From the NCBI GenBank assembly GCA_052143095.1, contig JBKQTR010000156.1, positions 1 through 13,183 on the forward strand: a DNA stretch of 13,183 bases. Reading direction: 5' to 3'. Position numbers and translations under genes: made by a program. This DNA is from DAHUYF01 sp052143095. GTDB lineage: Bacteria; Pseudomonadota; Alphaproteobacteria; ATCC43930; CGMCC-115725. The notes under the pieces are model-generated. The model made no database searches. It had not been told where the DNA came from and saw only the letters and a list, made by a program, of their open reading frames with translations. Of the stretch, positions 13,005 to 13,183 are shown in pieces (the first letter of the stretch is position 1; each line of letters starts with the position of its first letter).

Positions 13005-13183
13005 TTAGCCATAGCGCACGACATGGCAGAGCGCGCCGGCGGGATCCGCGGCCAGCCGGGCCATCGCCTGCGGCAGCTCCTCGAAGACGCTCTCGCCGCT
13101 GAGCAGCCGGTCGAACCGGGGATCGGCGAGCTGGTCCAGCGCCTGCTGCAGGGGCTGGCGGCGGCTGCGCCGCGCGCGCCGCG
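13005..13183 (-). CDS. C-terminal end of a probable zinc-type alcohol dehydrogenase-like protein (partial)
   Basis: Only the last 58 residues or so are in the window; the 5' part lies beyond the right edge. The readable tail is a basic stretch followed by PLQQALDQLADPRF, DRLLSGESVFEELPQ, AMARLAADPAGALCHVVRYG and TAA. The pattern of a helix, DP-x-x-D-x-LL, GES-x-FE-x-LP and a final GALCH-x-x-RY strand matches the ends of MDR-superfamily zinc-binding dehydrogenases, where the tail packs against the Rossmann domain; this is by recall, and the zinc and NAD(P) motifs are out of view. It is on the same strand and upstream of the synthase-like gene, so probably the preceding gene of the same group. 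No start can be given. The basic, low-complexity part at the window edge is less certain than the tail. Confidence 0.75.
   Translation of the reverse strand, partial: RRARRSRRQPLQQALDQLADPRFDRLLSGESVFEELPQAMARLAADPAGALCHVVRYG

Overview
The window is about 70% G+C, densely coding, and reads as chromosomal DNA of an alphaproteobacterium, probably of the Rhodospirillales/Hyphomicrobiales breadth. Supporting signs are the style of the OmpR-type regulator, the sCache chemoreceptor, the DUF427 protein, and a pterin-synthase-like/glycosyltransferase/methyltransferase gene group that I recall from that class. I see no rRNA, tRNA, CRISPR array, transposase or phage gene. The assignment rests on protein style only; no marker gene is present.

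Layout, left to right. (1) 71-361 (-): small two-helix membrane protein, divergent from (2) 652-2346 (+): chemoreceptor with an sCache sensor, HAMP and signalling domains. (3) 2351-2467: heptanucleotide repeat (CAGYYRT) arranged as an inverted pair. (4) 2496-4310 (+): protein with an N-terminal SEC-C Cys motif, TPR repeats and a sulfotransferase domain, convergent with (5) 4347-8516 (-): 1389-residue classical (type Va) autotransporter with a repetitive beta-helix passenger. (6) 8629-9132 (+): small membrane-anchored protein with a PH-like soluble part, divergent from the autotransporter. (7) 9096-9151: a second heptad repeat folded as a near-perfect hairpin, which also encodes the C-terminus of gene 6. 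(8) 9154-9843 (-): OmpR/PhoB-type response regulator, with DUF427 gene 9891-10175 (-) just upstream of it.

(9) 10301-13183 (-): a four-gene group in transcription order: the 3' end of a probable zinc-type dehydrogenase (cut by the window edge), a 6-pyruvoyl-tetrahydropterin/6-carboxytetrahydropterin synthase homologue, a GT4 glycosyltransferase (start overlapping the preceding stop, TGATG) and a SAM-dependent methyltransferase. The synthase homologue lacks the catalytic Cys, Asp and His and one of the three zinc His of the family. I infer a pathway that builds a modified, perhaps glycosylated and methylated, small molecule related to pterins, but no substrate can be read from the sequence. 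This group is the best candidate here for an undescribed system.

Envelope and signalling functions dominate the rest (chemoreceptor, autotransporter, response regulator, two small membrane proteins, sulfotransferase). No gene-free stretch exceeds 300 bases; the longest, 362-651, lies between divergent genes 1 and 2.
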